Origin: Lachnospiraceae bacterium
Lineage (GTDB): Bacteria > Bacillota > Clostridia > Lachnospirales > Lachnospiraceae
Assembly (NCBI GenBank): GCA_016291405.1
Contig: JAEEXG010000001.1
Span: 1 to 64,000 of the forward strand
Reading direction: 5' to 3'
DNA length: 64,000 bases
Shown here: piece by piece, positions 24,034 through 32,424 of the stretch
Numbering within the stretch: the stretch's first letter is position 1
How the letters are laid out: each line of letters opens with the position of its first letter
The notes under the pieces: generated by a model
The model's input: the letters and a program-made list of their open reading frames with translations, nothing else
Databases searched by the model: none
Told to the model about the DNA's origin: nothing
Made by a program: the position numbers and the translations under genes

Positions 24034-25095
24034 TCATTCGGAATACGGATCAATCTTTGCGGCCTGGCGTCTGTGGGCGTCTTCAGAGGCCGCATAATGC
24101 TTTGCAGTGGTATTTATATCAGAATGCCCCAAAACGTCCGCTACAAGCCTTATATCACCTGTTTTGTTGTATAATGCGGTACCGTAAGTGGAACGCATTT
24201 TATGGGGCGATATTTTTTTGTTAGAAACGGCAACTTTAGCGTATTTTTCAACCATTTCCTGAATACTTCTTACGGCCATTCGTTTCTTTCTTAAAGACAT
24301 GAATAAGGCTTTTTCCTCAGTACTTTCAATATAATGGGGCCTTTCAACCTCTATATAATTTAACAAAGCCTCTTTTGTGACTTCATCAAAGTATAAAATA
24401 TGCTCTTTATGACCTTTTCTTACCACACACATTGAATTTTCATTGAAATTTAAGTCTGCAATGTCCAAAGAAACACATTCGGAAACACGAATACCTGTTC
24501 TGAGCAGGAGAGTAAGTATTGCAAAGTCGCGATATTTTGTGTTATATAGGAGTTTTCTTTGACGTTCAGAACCAACAGCCGAATTTTCGATGGTTTCTAA
24601 GAATGTATCAACTTCAGACGGCGTTAAGCGAATAATTACGTGATCATCGAGTTTTCTTGATTGTTTGTTTGCGCCAACGGTTGGATCGTTTTTAAGAAAT
24701 TGATGTTCACATTGGTATTTATAAAACGACCTTAATGCAGACATTTTACGGGCAATTCCGGAAATATCGTTTTGAAGATCGTTTTTACCGATTATAGTTA
24801 CATCTTTAGCGCTAAGATATTTTTGATATTCATTTATGTCCTGGAAGGATAAATTATCAAGGATATCGGAAGAGATGTCATTTAATTCTAAATTCTTTGC
24901 AGGCGGGCAAAACTCCTTTAGATACTCTAAAAAAGTAATTAAATCATACGCATATGAAATTGCTGTATTAGGATTTCTTTGAGCTCTGGAATCTAAGAAC
25001 TCATAAGTATATACCGGCAGAAGTTTTTTAAGTGATTCTAATTTAATTCGATAATTTCTGTCTTTGTTTTTGTTAAATTCGGAATCACGGCCCAT
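24034..25095 (-). CDS. XerC/XerD-like tyrosine recombinase
   Basis: 353 residues from ATG 25095, chosen because GGGAGG lies 10 bases before it; the ORF-track start at 25113 is a TTG overlapping that site. The N-terminal SAM-like core-binding domain (about 15-150) is followed by the catalytic domain with R203 in LRTGIRVSE, the lysine hairpin VRKGHKEH, HxxR in ISPHKMRSTYG, LGHSDINTT and nucleophile Y334 (AKHYA). This may be the chromosome-dimer recombinase or a site-specific invertase. No excisionase, att repeats or phage genes are nearby, and it has its own promoter with a perfect inverted repeat behind it. Confidence 0.9.
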   Translation of the reverse strand: MGRDSEFNKNKDRNYRIKLESLKKLLPVYTYEFLDSRAQRNPNTAISYAYDLITFLEYLKEFCPPAKNLELNDISSDILDNLSFQDINEYQKYLSAKDVTIIGKNDLQNDISGIARKMSALRSFYKYQCEHQFLKNDPTVGANKQSRKLDDHVIIRLTPSEVDTFLETIENSAVGSERQRKLLYNTKYRDFAILTLLLRTGIRVSECVSLDIADLNFNENSMCVVRKGHKEHILYFDEVTKEALLNYIEVERPHYIESTEEKALFMSLRKKRMAVRSIQEMVEKYAKVAVSNKKISPHKMRSTYGTALYNKTGDIRLVADVLGHSDINTTAKHYAASEDAHRRQAAKIDPYSE

Positions 25096-25145
25096 AACGA
25101 TAAAACCTCCCAATATGCTCTAAACTTGATGTTTCCGTACCTTTT

Positions 25146-25171
25146 TAGCGTTAAATTGAGATTTAACGCTA
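25146..25171. repeat. Perfect 11-bp inverted repeat at the recombinase promoter
   Basis: TAGCGTTAAAT and ATTTAACGCTA separated by TGAG. On the minus strand it begins about 8 bases after the predicted transcription start, suitable for an operator or a 5' untranslated hairpin. It is not followed by a T run on either strand, so it is not a terminator. Confidence 0.75.
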
Positions 25172-25185
25172 TGATATATATCTAT

Positions 25186-25214
25186 AGTCTACCACTATTT
25201 GGACTTATTTACAA
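25186..25214 (-). promoter_or_regulatory. Promoter of the tyrosine recombinase gene
   Basis: Minus strand TTGTAA (25214-25209), 17 bases, TAGACT (25191-25186), with TG one base before the -10 (extended -10). The leader to ATG 25095 is about 85 bases and contains the inverted repeat. Confidence 0.7.
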
Positions 25215-25248
25215 GAAAAATGCCCGAGATTTTTAGCTCCCGGGCATT
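25214..25248 (-). terminator. Terminator of the long his/radical-SAM/cmk-like operon
   Basis: Minus strand stem AATGCCCG / CGGGCATT, with the loop side partly paired (GGAG/CTC), followed by TTTTTCTT. It lies 28 bases after the stop of the cytidylate-kinase-like gene. Confidence 0.85.
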
Positions 25249-25276
25249 AATTATTTTAAATTAAAATCAAATTATT

Positions 25277-25912
25277 TTATTGATGATGGAACTTTTCGTA
25301 GTCTTCAACATATTGAGTAATGAATTTAACGGTTCCGTCAATTCCAAGTTTAGCTGAATTGATACATAAATCGTAGCTTTCGGCGCGTCCCCATTTTTTT
25401 GAAGAATAATAATTGTAGTAAGATTGGCGCTGCTTATCCTTTTTATTAAACAAGTCTCTCGCTTCTGCTTCGTTCTTTACATCTTTATCATGCTCAATTA
25501 AGTATTTGCATTTAAAATCATCATCGGCATAAATAAATAAGTTAATTACATTATCAAAGTCAGCCAATGCATAATCGGCGCAACGACCAACTATAACACA
25601 GGGACCTTCTTTGGCAAATGATTTAATTGCATCAAATTGTGCCAGGAAAACCTTGTGGCTGATTGGCATATCAACAAATGATGATGAATTATAGCCAAAT
25701 GAATAAGTATCCATTACCAAATTATATAAGAATGAATTTGTGGGTCTTTCGTCATGATTTTGAATCATTTCTTCGCAAAAACCACTATCTTTTGCGGCTC
25801 TTGTAAGGATTGATTTGTCATAAAAAGGAATATTAAAATAATTAGCCACCTTTTCTCCTATTTCGTGGCCGGCCGATCCATATTGTCTTCCGATGGTAAT
25901 AACAGTCTTCAT
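25277..25912 (-). CDS. Cytidylate kinase-like family protein
   Basis: 211-residue P-loop kinase-like protein. The start MKTVITIGRQYGSAGHEIG is the diagnostic variant of the nucleotide-binding loop in this family, in which GRxxGSGG replaces the true Cmk loop. CVIVGRCADYAL and the CINSAKLGID tail also fit. These proteins resemble Cmk but are distinct from it, and their substrate is not established. AAAGGAGG is 9 bases before the ATG. It is the last gene of the presumed operon that starts at hisZ. Confidence 0.88.
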   Translation of the reverse strand: MKTVITIGRQYGSAGHEIGEKVANYFNIPFYDKSILTRAAKDSGFCEEMIQNHDERPTNSFLYNLVMDTYSFGYNSSSFVDMPISHKVFLAQFDAIKSFAKEGPCVIVGRCADYALADFDNVINLFIYADDDFKCKYLIEHDKDVKNEAEARDLFNKKDKQRQSYYNYYSSKKWGRAESYDLCINSAKLGIDGTVKFITQYVEDYEKFHHQ

Positions 25913-25943
25913 GTCGGCATACCTCCTTTTATTAGTAAATTAA

Positions 25944-26819
25944 TTATAACATATAGAAAGAAATTTTTATAGATTCATCAAAAACTCCGCCCACATCTAA
26001 ATGTTGCTCTTCATTTCTCTCTGTAATGTCTCCGGTAAAACTATCTTTATCAGCTATTCCGTACCAAGGTTCAATACATACAAAGGGGTTATCTCTTCCT
26101 ATAGGGCTCCAAATTCCTACTATGGGAGCATTAAAATCAACCTTTACAAATGACTTATCTTCTTCAAATAATGTAACGCTTTTTACCTGATTGTTTTCAA
26201 ATACATATGCATCATTATCAAATGTATGATATTTAATTTCCACACAACCTGAATCATCGCATTCTAAATCGGTCTTTGAATCCTTAAAACAGCCGGTATC
26301 AAGATTTACATCAGATAAAACAAGCTTAGAGCCTGCATTAAAGCCCATCTTCTCTCCTGTTAAGGATTCGTTTTTACCCATAAATGCAGGATGAGCGCCA
26401 AGGGCAAAGTAAATTGTTTTATCATCCTCATTTTTAATTACATAATTTAGAGTAAGTGCGTTTCCATTAAGAATATATGTAAGGGTTAAGTCAAACTTAA
26501 ATGGGTAATTTACATAGCTTTCATTATCCCAGGTAAGGTTAAAAGAAATCTTTGCTTTTTCCTTATTTACAACTTTAAATTCCCTGTTTTTTGCAAATCC
26601 GTGCTTTTCGCCGGTATATTCTTTGCCATTATATGTAAATTTTCCGTTCTTTAAAGCACCGATATTAGGAAACAATATTGGCGAACTTTTATTCCAGGCA
26701 TCGGTATGTCTGTCCCAGATATATTCTCTGTTTGTTTCTTTGTTTTTTACTGATAAAAGTTCAGCTCCAAGAGTATCTATTTTAACTGTAAGTAAGTCAT
26801 TTTCTATTGTCTCAATCAT
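25944..26819 (-). CDS. Aldose 1-epimerase family protein (LacX-like)
   Basis: 291 residues with the galactose-mutarotase beta-sandwich pattern: TLGAELLSVKNKETNREYIWD, SPILFPNIGALKNG, EKHGFAKNREF with a conserved histidine, ALGAHPAF with the second catalytic-type histidine, and CIEPWYGIAD with an acidic residue. The family interconverts anomers of sugars; the exact sugar here is unknown. Its start overlaps the end of the RNase G gene by 8 bases. No sugar-uptake genes are nearby. Confidence 0.9.
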   Translation of the reverse strand: MIETIENDLLTVKIDTLGAELLSVKNKETNREYIWDRHTDAWNKSSPILFPNIGALKNGKFTYNGKEYTGEKHGFAKNREFKVVNKEKAKISFNLTWDNESYVNYPFKFDLTLTYILNGNALTLNYVIKNEDDKTIYFALGAHPAFMGKNESLTGEKMGFNAGSKLVLSDVNLDTGCFKDSKTDLECDDSGCVEIKYHTFDNDAYVFENNQVKSVTLFEEDKSFVKVDFNAPIVGIWSPIGRDNPFVCIEPWYGIADKDSFTGDITERNEEQHLDVGGVFDESIKISFYML

Positions 26820-27978
26820 TTAAAGAATCCTTCTTTCTAATAAGATCGTAAATAGAAGCATATTTTTTCTCTCTTGTAATTTCCATTAAGCCAAGACTTG
26901 TAAAATCAACAACAGTTGTTTTTAAGTTATCCTGCTTAATTTCTTTCTTCATTAAGGAAATTAATGCGTCCTCATCTTCTCTTCTTTCTATATTGATAAA
27001 ATCAACAAGAATAATCCCGGAAAGATTTCGTAGCCTAAGCTGTCTTGCAATTTCTATGCAGGCTTCTTCGTTAACGTTTTTAATATAATCGTCTTTAGAG
27101 AGCCTTTTATCGAATTTACCGCTGTTAACATCAATAACAGTAAGTGCTTCTGTGGGCTCTATAATCAAGAACGCGCCGTTTCGTAAGTTAATTTTCTTAG
27201 AAGTGGCCGTTAAATATGCTTTGTCAAAAGAAAACAGAGCATTTAAAGGAAAAGAATCATTATAGAATCTTACATTATCAAGAGTTTTAAGCTCTTCATA
27301 CATTTCCTCATCATCTGTGATAATCTCTTCGTATTTTCTTTTATCAAGAGAATTAATTCTTTCGTAAAGGGAAGAATGTCCGGAATAAAGCTTTGAATAT
27401 AGCTTTCTTGTTTTCATGTTATCAATTATTTTAGATAACACATCACAATTTGACTTAAGTTCTGAAATAATCAAATCAGAATTTTCGGGCTCTGCGTTTG
27501 TACGAAGGATGAAGCCATACTCAAACGAAGTTTCTTTTAGCTTATCCGTTAAAGCCTTGGCTTTCGATTTCTCTATCTTTGAAGAAATATGGATATCTTT
27601 ATCATCGGTAATTACAACCGTATACTTTCCCGTTAAAGAAAGATTCATTGATAAAGAGGCTCCTTTGGTCTTTAAGGGCTCTTTGGTAATTTGAACGCAA
27701 ACTATATCCCCTTGTTTTAGCCTACCGTCATAGGGCCTGTTTATAAGCATATTTTCGTTAATTTCATCAAATGAAAGAAATCCGTTTTGTTTTTCACTAA
27801 ACTCAACAAAACATGCCTTTATATCTTCTTTTACATTCGATACTCTACCTACGTAAATATCCCCAACATTAAAAGTCTTTGATGAATCAAGAAAAAGCTC
27901 TTCTATGCGGTTGTCTTTAAAAAGGAAGGCTGCATTATAGTTTTTATATTTGCTTACAACCAATTTAGAATTTTGCAT
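26812..27978 (-). CDS. rng: Ribonuclease E/G family endoribonuclease
   Basis: 388 residues, similar to the catalytic core of RNase G. Seen: an N-terminal S1-like region (VGDIYVGRVSNVKEDIKACFVEF, with the insert around residues 35-105), the catalytic aspartates in ALTVIDVNSGKFDKR and ILVDFINIE, and GLMEITREKKYASIY at the end. It stops just after this motif, so the zinc-link and small domain of the Escherichia coli protein are missing, as in many Clostridia. It is 12 bases after the TIGR03936 gene, the usual Clostridial grouping. Confidence 0.92.
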   Translation of the reverse strand: MQNSKLVVSKYKNYNAAFLFKDNRIEELFLDSSKTFNVGDIYVGRVSNVKEDIKACFVEFSEKQNGFLSFDEINENMLINRPYDGRLKQGDIVCVQITKEPLKTKGASLSMNLSLTGKYTVVITDDKDIHISSKIEKSKAKALTDKLKETSFEYGFILRTNAEPENSDLIISELKSNCDVLSKIIDNMKTRKLYSKLYSGHSSLYERINSLDKRKYEEIITDDEEMYEELKTLDNVRFYNDSFPLNALFSFDKAYLTATSKKINLRNGAFLIIEPTEALTVIDVNSGKFDKRLSKDDYIKNVNEEACIEIARQLRLRNLSGIILVDFINIERREDEDALISLMKKEIKQDNLKTTVVDFTSLGLMEITREKKYASIYDLIRKKDSLND

Positions 27979-27990
27979 TATTGCTCCGGA

Positions 27991-28665
27991 TTAAAACTTA
28001 TTCAAAGGAACAAGCTCTGAATTTTCGTTTCTTTTATAGGTATCCTTTCTTGTGACGTGAAAAGGATAATCTTCAATGTTTTTATTATCAAGTTTTAAAA
28101 GCGCATCACATAATGTGGCAGGCTTTAAATTGCCGCCTGATGAAGCATCAACGCAAATATACATGCATCTCATGCTTAAATATCTTATATCAAACACAAA
28201 ATCCTTTATGTTGATGGTACGCTCTCCGGTTTTTGTTTTCTTTACATATTCAACCGTAGGACTATCAATAAACTGTTTAATTAGTTTTTCTGTTAAAGGA
28301 GCATCCTTATAAAATTCTATTTCATATGCTGCAGCAGCTACGCTTGCCATGGCATTTTCTGCTTTTTCAGGTAACACTATGGCTTCAAGTACCTCTACTC
28401 CTTCTGCCATCTGCTCGTTTAACTTTTGAACAAACAAATCAACGTTTTCATTATCGTTTACTTCAACGTCAAAGTATTCGCCGTCACTTTCAACGCCTAC
28501 ACCAAGAGGCTGGGCAAAAGAAATAATCATATGAGGGCTAAAGCCTTTCGAATAAACGACATCAATGTCGGTTCTTCTGAAGGCTTTTTGGAAATATCTC
28601 ATAAAATCAAGGTGTCCTACATACTTTAAAACACCATGCTTTGAAAATTTAATACGTACTTTCAT
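27991..28665 (-). CDS. TIGR03936/DUF2344 radical SAM-associated protein
   Basis: 224 residues from ATG 28665, chosen because TTGGAGAT precedes it; the ORF-track start at 28707 would overlap the upstream gene. The start MKVRIKFSKHGVLKYVGHLDFMRYFQKA and GFSPHMIISFAQPLGVGVESDGEY are characteristic. In most Clostridia this protein is encoded next to, or fused with, the TIGR03960 radical SAM protein, as here. Its role is not established; a link to RNA modification is often supposed because RNase G and ribosomal genes are neighbours. Confidence 0.9.
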   Translation of the reverse strand: MKVRIKFSKHGVLKYVGHLDFMRYFQKAFRRTDIDVVYSKGFSPHMIISFAQPLGVGVESDGEYFDVEVNDNENVDLFVQKLNEQMAEGVEVLEAIVLPEKAENAMASVAAAAYEIEFYKDAPLTEKLIKQFIDSPTVEYVKKTKTGERTINIKDFVFDIRYLSMRCMYICVDASSGGNLKPATLCDALLKLDNKNIEDYPFHVTRKDTYKRNENSELVPLNKF

Positions 28666-28678
28666 TTTATCTCCAATA

Positions 28679-30547
28679 TTATCTGTTAATACATAATCCG
28701 CAGTCAAATTTAGCGGTTCCGCAACCTACGCAGCGTTTCTTACAATTGTCTGTAACTATAGCTGCCTGGGCTTTCTTCCATTCTCTTAAAAGATGAGCCT
28801 TTGAAACACCGCAATCAAGGAAGTCCCAAGGGAAAAGCTCATCGTCTTTTCTTTCTCTTGTGGTATAGAAGAAAGGATCTATGCCGCATTCTTCAAAGCA
28901 TTCAAGCCAGACATCATGCTTATAATATTCGCTCCATGCATCATAAATACAGCCCTTTTTATAAGCCATCAAAATAACTTTACTTAATCTTCTGTCGCCT
29001 CTTGCCATAACGCCTTCAAGCATGCTGACATCGGCTTCATGCCAAATATAACGAATAACCTTTTGATTAAGCTGAGACATAATATAGTGCTTGGTATGTT
29101 CCGCTTTATCGATAAAGTCTTCCTTTGTATTCATCTTTGCCCACTGGAATGGGGTAAAGGGCTTTGGAATAAAGAAAGAAGTACTTGCGGTAATAGAAAC
29201 CTTACCGTTAACTCTCTTTTCCTTAGGAATTGCTTCATAAAAAGCAGCGGCTATATTGTTACATAGCTTTGCAATGCCCTCTATGTCCTCTTCTTCCTCG
29301 AAAGGAAGTCCAAGCATAAAATATAGCTTAACCTTTGTCCAACCGCCTTTAAAGGCAAGCACGGCGCCGTTAATAATGTCTTCTTCCGTAAGACCCTTGT
29401 TTATAATATCACGCATTCGTTGAGAGCCTGCTTCCGGAGCAAATGTAAGGCTTGATTTTTTGATATCCTGAACCTTTTCCATTACATCAACGGAGAACTG
29501 GTCAATTCTTAAACTGGGAAGCGCAATATTTACCTTTTTCTTTGTACAATCCTCAATAAGGAAGTTTACAAGTTCTTCTATATGTGAATAGTCGGAAGAA
29601 CTTAAAGAGCTTAAAGAAATTTCTTCATGACCCGTATTTTTAAGTAAGGTCTCAGCTCTTTGCTTTAAAAACTCGATACTTCTTTCTCTGACAGGCTTAT
29701 AAATCTGACCTGCCTGACAGAATCTGCAGCCTCTTATGCATCCTCTCATGATTTCAAGCACAACTCTGTCTTGAGTAACCTTCATATAAGGCACAATAGG
29801 CTTTTCGGGATAATAAGTCTCATCCAAATCGGTAACAAGTTCTTTTACGATTGTTGCCGGAATATCATCCTTTAAGCGTCTAAACTCTTTTAAAGTAAAA
29901 TCTTCATTATAGACAGGCTCATAGAATCTTGGCACATACATACCGGGAATCTTTGCTGCCTTATAAAGAAAATCTTCTCTTGATTCATTGTTCTTTCTTG
30001 ATTCTTTATAAATATCAAGAAGCTCTCTGTATCTTGTTTCACCTTCGCCTATATAGAAAATATCAAAGAAATCCGCAATAGGTTCAGGGTTATAAGAACA
30101 AGGACCTCCACCGATTACGATAGGGTCTTCCCATGTTCTCTCTGTTGCAATAAGGGGAATGTTAGATAAATCTAGAATCTGCAATATGTTTGTGTAGCAC
30201 ATTTCATACTGCAATGTTATGCCGAGAAAATCCATTTCTCTTACAGGGTCTTGAGATTCCCACGTAAATAAAGAAAGATTCTTTTCACGCATAATCTTAT
30301 CAAGATCCACCCAGGGAGAATAAACTCTTTCACACCAGGTGTCTTCGAATTTATTGAACATATCATAAAGGATCTGGATGCCAAGATGCGACATGCCGAT
30401 TTCATAAACATCAGGAAAGCACATGGCAAACCTGATGTCTATTTTGTCCTTATCTTTAAAGACTGCATTAATCTCATGGCCGATATAACGTTCCGGCTTT
30501 TCAATTGACATTAACACATCTTCGGGTAAAGCTAATTTTTGATTCAT
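28679..30547 (-). CDS. TIGR03960 family B12-binding radical SAM protein
   Basis: 622 residues. The N-terminal 200 or so form a B12-binding-like region (FPDVYEIGMSHLGIQILYDMFN). The radical SAM core has CxxxCxxC in RGCIRGCRFCQAGQ, which should bind the 4Fe-4S cluster that cleaves S-adenosylmethionine. The C-terminus holds further cysteines (NCKKRCVGCGTAKFDCGLC), possibly for a second metal cluster. Substrate and product are unknown. It sits 15 bases after hisIE and 13 bases before its DUF2344 partner. Confidence 0.92.
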   Translation of the reverse strand: MNQKLALPEDVLMSIEKPERYIGHEINAVFKDKDKIDIRFAMCFPDVYEIGMSHLGIQILYDMFNKFEDTWCERVYSPWVDLDKIMREKNLSLFTWESQDPVREMDFLGITLQYEMCYTNILQILDLSNIPLIATERTWEDPIVIGGGPCSYNPEPIADFFDIFYIGEGETRYRELLDIYKESRKNNESREDFLYKAAKIPGMYVPRFYEPVYNEDFTLKEFRRLKDDIPATIVKELVTDLDETYYPEKPIVPYMKVTQDRVVLEIMRGCIRGCRFCQAGQIYKPVRERSIEFLKQRAETLLKNTGHEEISLSSLSSSDYSHIEELVNFLIEDCTKKKVNIALPSLRIDQFSVDVMEKVQDIKKSSLTFAPEAGSQRMRDIINKGLTEEDIINGAVLAFKGGWTKVKLYFMLGLPFEEEEDIEGIAKLCNNIAAAFYEAIPKEKRVNGKVSITASTSFFIPKPFTPFQWAKMNTKEDFIDKAEHTKHYIMSQLNQKVIRYIWHEADVSMLEGVMARGDRRLSKVILMAYKKGCIYDAWSEYYKHDVWLECFEECGIDPFFYTTRERKDDELFPWDFLDCGVSKAHLLREWKKAQAAIVTDNCKKRCVGCGTAKFDCGLCINR

Positions 30548-30562
30548 AAATAATGACCTTTC

Positions 30563-31819
30563 CTACCTGTTTGCAAGTTCGGTCATAATCTCATCCCAAG
30601 TGACTCCTTTCTCAGCCATTAAAACCATCACATGATAAAGGAAATCTGATATTTCATACTTGATTTCATTGGGATTGGGATTCTTGGCAGCAATCACAAT
30701 TTCGGTTGCTTCCTCACCGACCTTCTTTAATATTTTATCAATTCCTTTGTCAAAAAGATAGTTGGTATATGAACCTTCTTTAGGATTTTTTTTGCGATCC
30801 ATGATTACATCATATACATCTGTCAAAACAGAAAGAGGACTCTTCTCTTCATAATCGTATGTAATGATGTCATTAAAGAAACAAGAATAAGCGCCTGTGT
30901 GGCAAGCAGCCCCGATTTGCTCTACTTTAGCTAAAAGCGTATCGCTGTCACAATCATAGCTTAAAGATTTTACATACTGAAAATGTCCGCTTGTTTCGCC
31001 TTTAAGCCATAATGACTGTCTGCTTCTTGAAAAATAAGTCATTGTTCCGCTTCTTAAAGTCTTTTCATAGGCTTCTTTATTCATGTAAGCAAGCATAAGA
31101 ACCTGATTTGTCTTATAATCCTGCACAATTACGGGGATAAGGCCGTCACTGTTTAACTTAAATGTGTCAAAAGAAACCATACTCTGATATACAAGTTCCT
31201 TGATTTCATCTAAGTTACCCACATTATCATTAATAACAGCACCGGTTATTCCTTCAATGTCTTCATCGTTAATATATTCAAGCAATTTATCAAGTAATAC
31301 GTTAGGAAGACAAACAATGCTGTTTTTCTTAAAGCCTTCAGCTTTAGCTTCTTTGTATGTATGTCTGTCAAGGAATAAAACAGTTTGAATGTTTTTTTCA
31401 AGTAATGTAAGGTTATCGCTTAAATCTTCTTTGGACTTAACGCAAGCAATAATCTTTTCCTTACCGAATTTGTCGCATACTTCCTTTGTAAGCTCTACAT
31501 TTGAAGCAAGGGAATAGTTTAAGCAAGCTCTTTTACATCCTGCGTATAAAAGCTTTTTAACATCCTCCATTCTTTTAACGTTTCCGGCAGCAGTCACGCA
31601 AAGGGATACGTTTTCGCATAATTCGTGAATAAAATCGATATTATCCTCATGCTCCTTATCTTCTTTTGATAAGTCAAAAATAAGAAGTTCATCGGCATTT
31701 GCTTCGCTAAACTTCTTCGCAAGTCTTATGGGATCTGTTTCAATGACGGTTAAGTCATTAAAATCCTTAACCGCCATCTGATTTTTCAAAAATATACAAG
31801 GTATTAACTTGGTTTTCAT
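30563..31819 (-). CDS. hisIE: HisF/HisA-like domain fused to HisIE (phosphoribosyl-AMP cyclohydrolase / phosphoribosyl-ATP diphosphatase)
   Basis: 418 residues against about 200 for normal HisIE. Residues about 1-212 read as a degenerate HisF/HisA barrel: [16 protein letters not shown] aligns with the HisF start PCLDVKDGRVVKG, and [35 protein letters not shown] and SLASN follow in order. The catalytic Asp of CLD is Phe here, and the second one (AVVVAID in HisF) falls at IIACVKS. HisI follows (about 213-320; [28 protein letters not shown], and the metal-binding Cys in YDCDSDTLL and GAACHTG), then HisE (about 325-418; [16 protein letters not shown]). It catalyses steps 2 and 3 of histidine synthesis. 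The barrel is probably non-catalytic. Confidence 0.92.
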   Translation of the reverse strand: MKTKLIPCIFLKNQMAVKDFNDLTVIETDPIRLAKKFSEANADELLIFDLSKEDKEHEDNIDFIHELCENVSLCVTAAGNVKRMEDVKKLLYAGCKRACLNYSLASNVELTKEVCDKFGKEKIIACVKSKEDLSDNLTLLEKNIQTVLFLDRHTYKEAKAEGFKKNSIVCLPNVLLDKLLEYINDEDIEGITGAVINDNVGNLDEIKELVYQSMVSFDTFKLNSDGLIPVIVQDYKTNQVLMLAYMNKEAYEKTLRSGTMTYFSRSRQSLWLKGETSGHFQYVKSLSYDCDSDTLLAKVEQIGAACHTGAYSCFFNDIITYDYEEKSPLSVLTDVYDVIMDRKKNPKEGSYTNYLFDKGIDKILKKVGEEATEIVIAAKNPNPNEIKYEISDFLYHVMVLMAEKGVTWDEIMTELANR

Positions 31820-31822
31820 ATA

Positions 31823-32410
31823 TTATAGGGTTCCTTTCGTGGATAAAACACCGTTTGAACGAGGTTCAAATGATGATGCCTCATCTAAGGCTTTGGCAAA
31901 AGCCTTAAATATAGCCTCTATCTTGTGGTGGTCGTTTTCTCCGTTTAAAACTTTAATATGAAGATTCATACCGGCACTGTAAGATATGGCATAAAAGAAT
32001 TCTCTGATATTCTGTGTTTCCAAATATCCCACTCTTTCATTTGAAAAAGTGCACTCATAATTAAAATAAGGTCTTCCGCAAAGATCGATTGCACAAAGCA
32101 CCAAAGCGTCATCCATTGGCAAAATCATGCTTCCGTATCTCTTTATGCCGGCTTTATTGCCGATGGTTTCTTTAATTGCTATACCAAGCACAATACCAAG
32201 ATCTTCAACAGTATGATGACCATCTACATTTAAATCGCCTTTAGCTTTAACCTTTAAGTCAAAGAAACCATGCTTTGCAAATCCCTCAAGCATATGGTCC
32301 ATAAAACCTATGCCTGTATCTATGCTTGCTTCACCTTTACCGTCTAAATCAAGCTGCAAGGAGATGCTTGTTTCTTTGGTTTCTCTCTCGATTAATTTAC
32401 ATCTGGCCAT
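31823..32410 (-). CDS. hisB: Imidazoleglycerol-phosphate dehydratase
   Basis: Catalyses the sixth step of histidine synthesis. The 195-residue monofunctional form carries the manganese-binding histidine motifs: GIGFMDHMLEGFAKHG, DGHHTVEDLGIVLG, and later LHIKVLNGENDHHKIEAIFKAFAKAL. It has no phosphatase domain, so histidinol phosphatase must be supplied elsewhere. It begins 14 bases after hisD and is followed 3 bases later by the HisIE fusion gene, inside the same operon. Confidence 0.97.
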   Translation of the reverse strand: MARCKLIERETKETSISLQLDLDGKGEASIDTGIGFMDHMLEGFAKHGFFDLKVKAKGDLNVDGHHTVEDLGIVLGIAIKETIGNKAGIKRYGSMILPMDDALVLCAIDLCGRPYFNYECTFSNERVGYLETQNIREFFYAISYSAGMNLHIKVLNGENDHHKIEAIFKAFAKALDEASSFEPRSNGVLSTKGTL

Positions 32411-32424
32411 ATGAATCCTCCAAA

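Noticed and set aside
24034-25276. Tyrosine recombinase as the integrase of a mobile element
   Set aside because: No excisionase, phage or conjugation genes, tRNA gene or flanking direct repeats; neighbours are core genes.
30563-31819. HisF plus HisIE as a sequencing-error fusion
   Set aside because: The barrel runs in one open frame into HisI with no stop, and its catalytic residues are already lost, so it is not simply two joined active genes.
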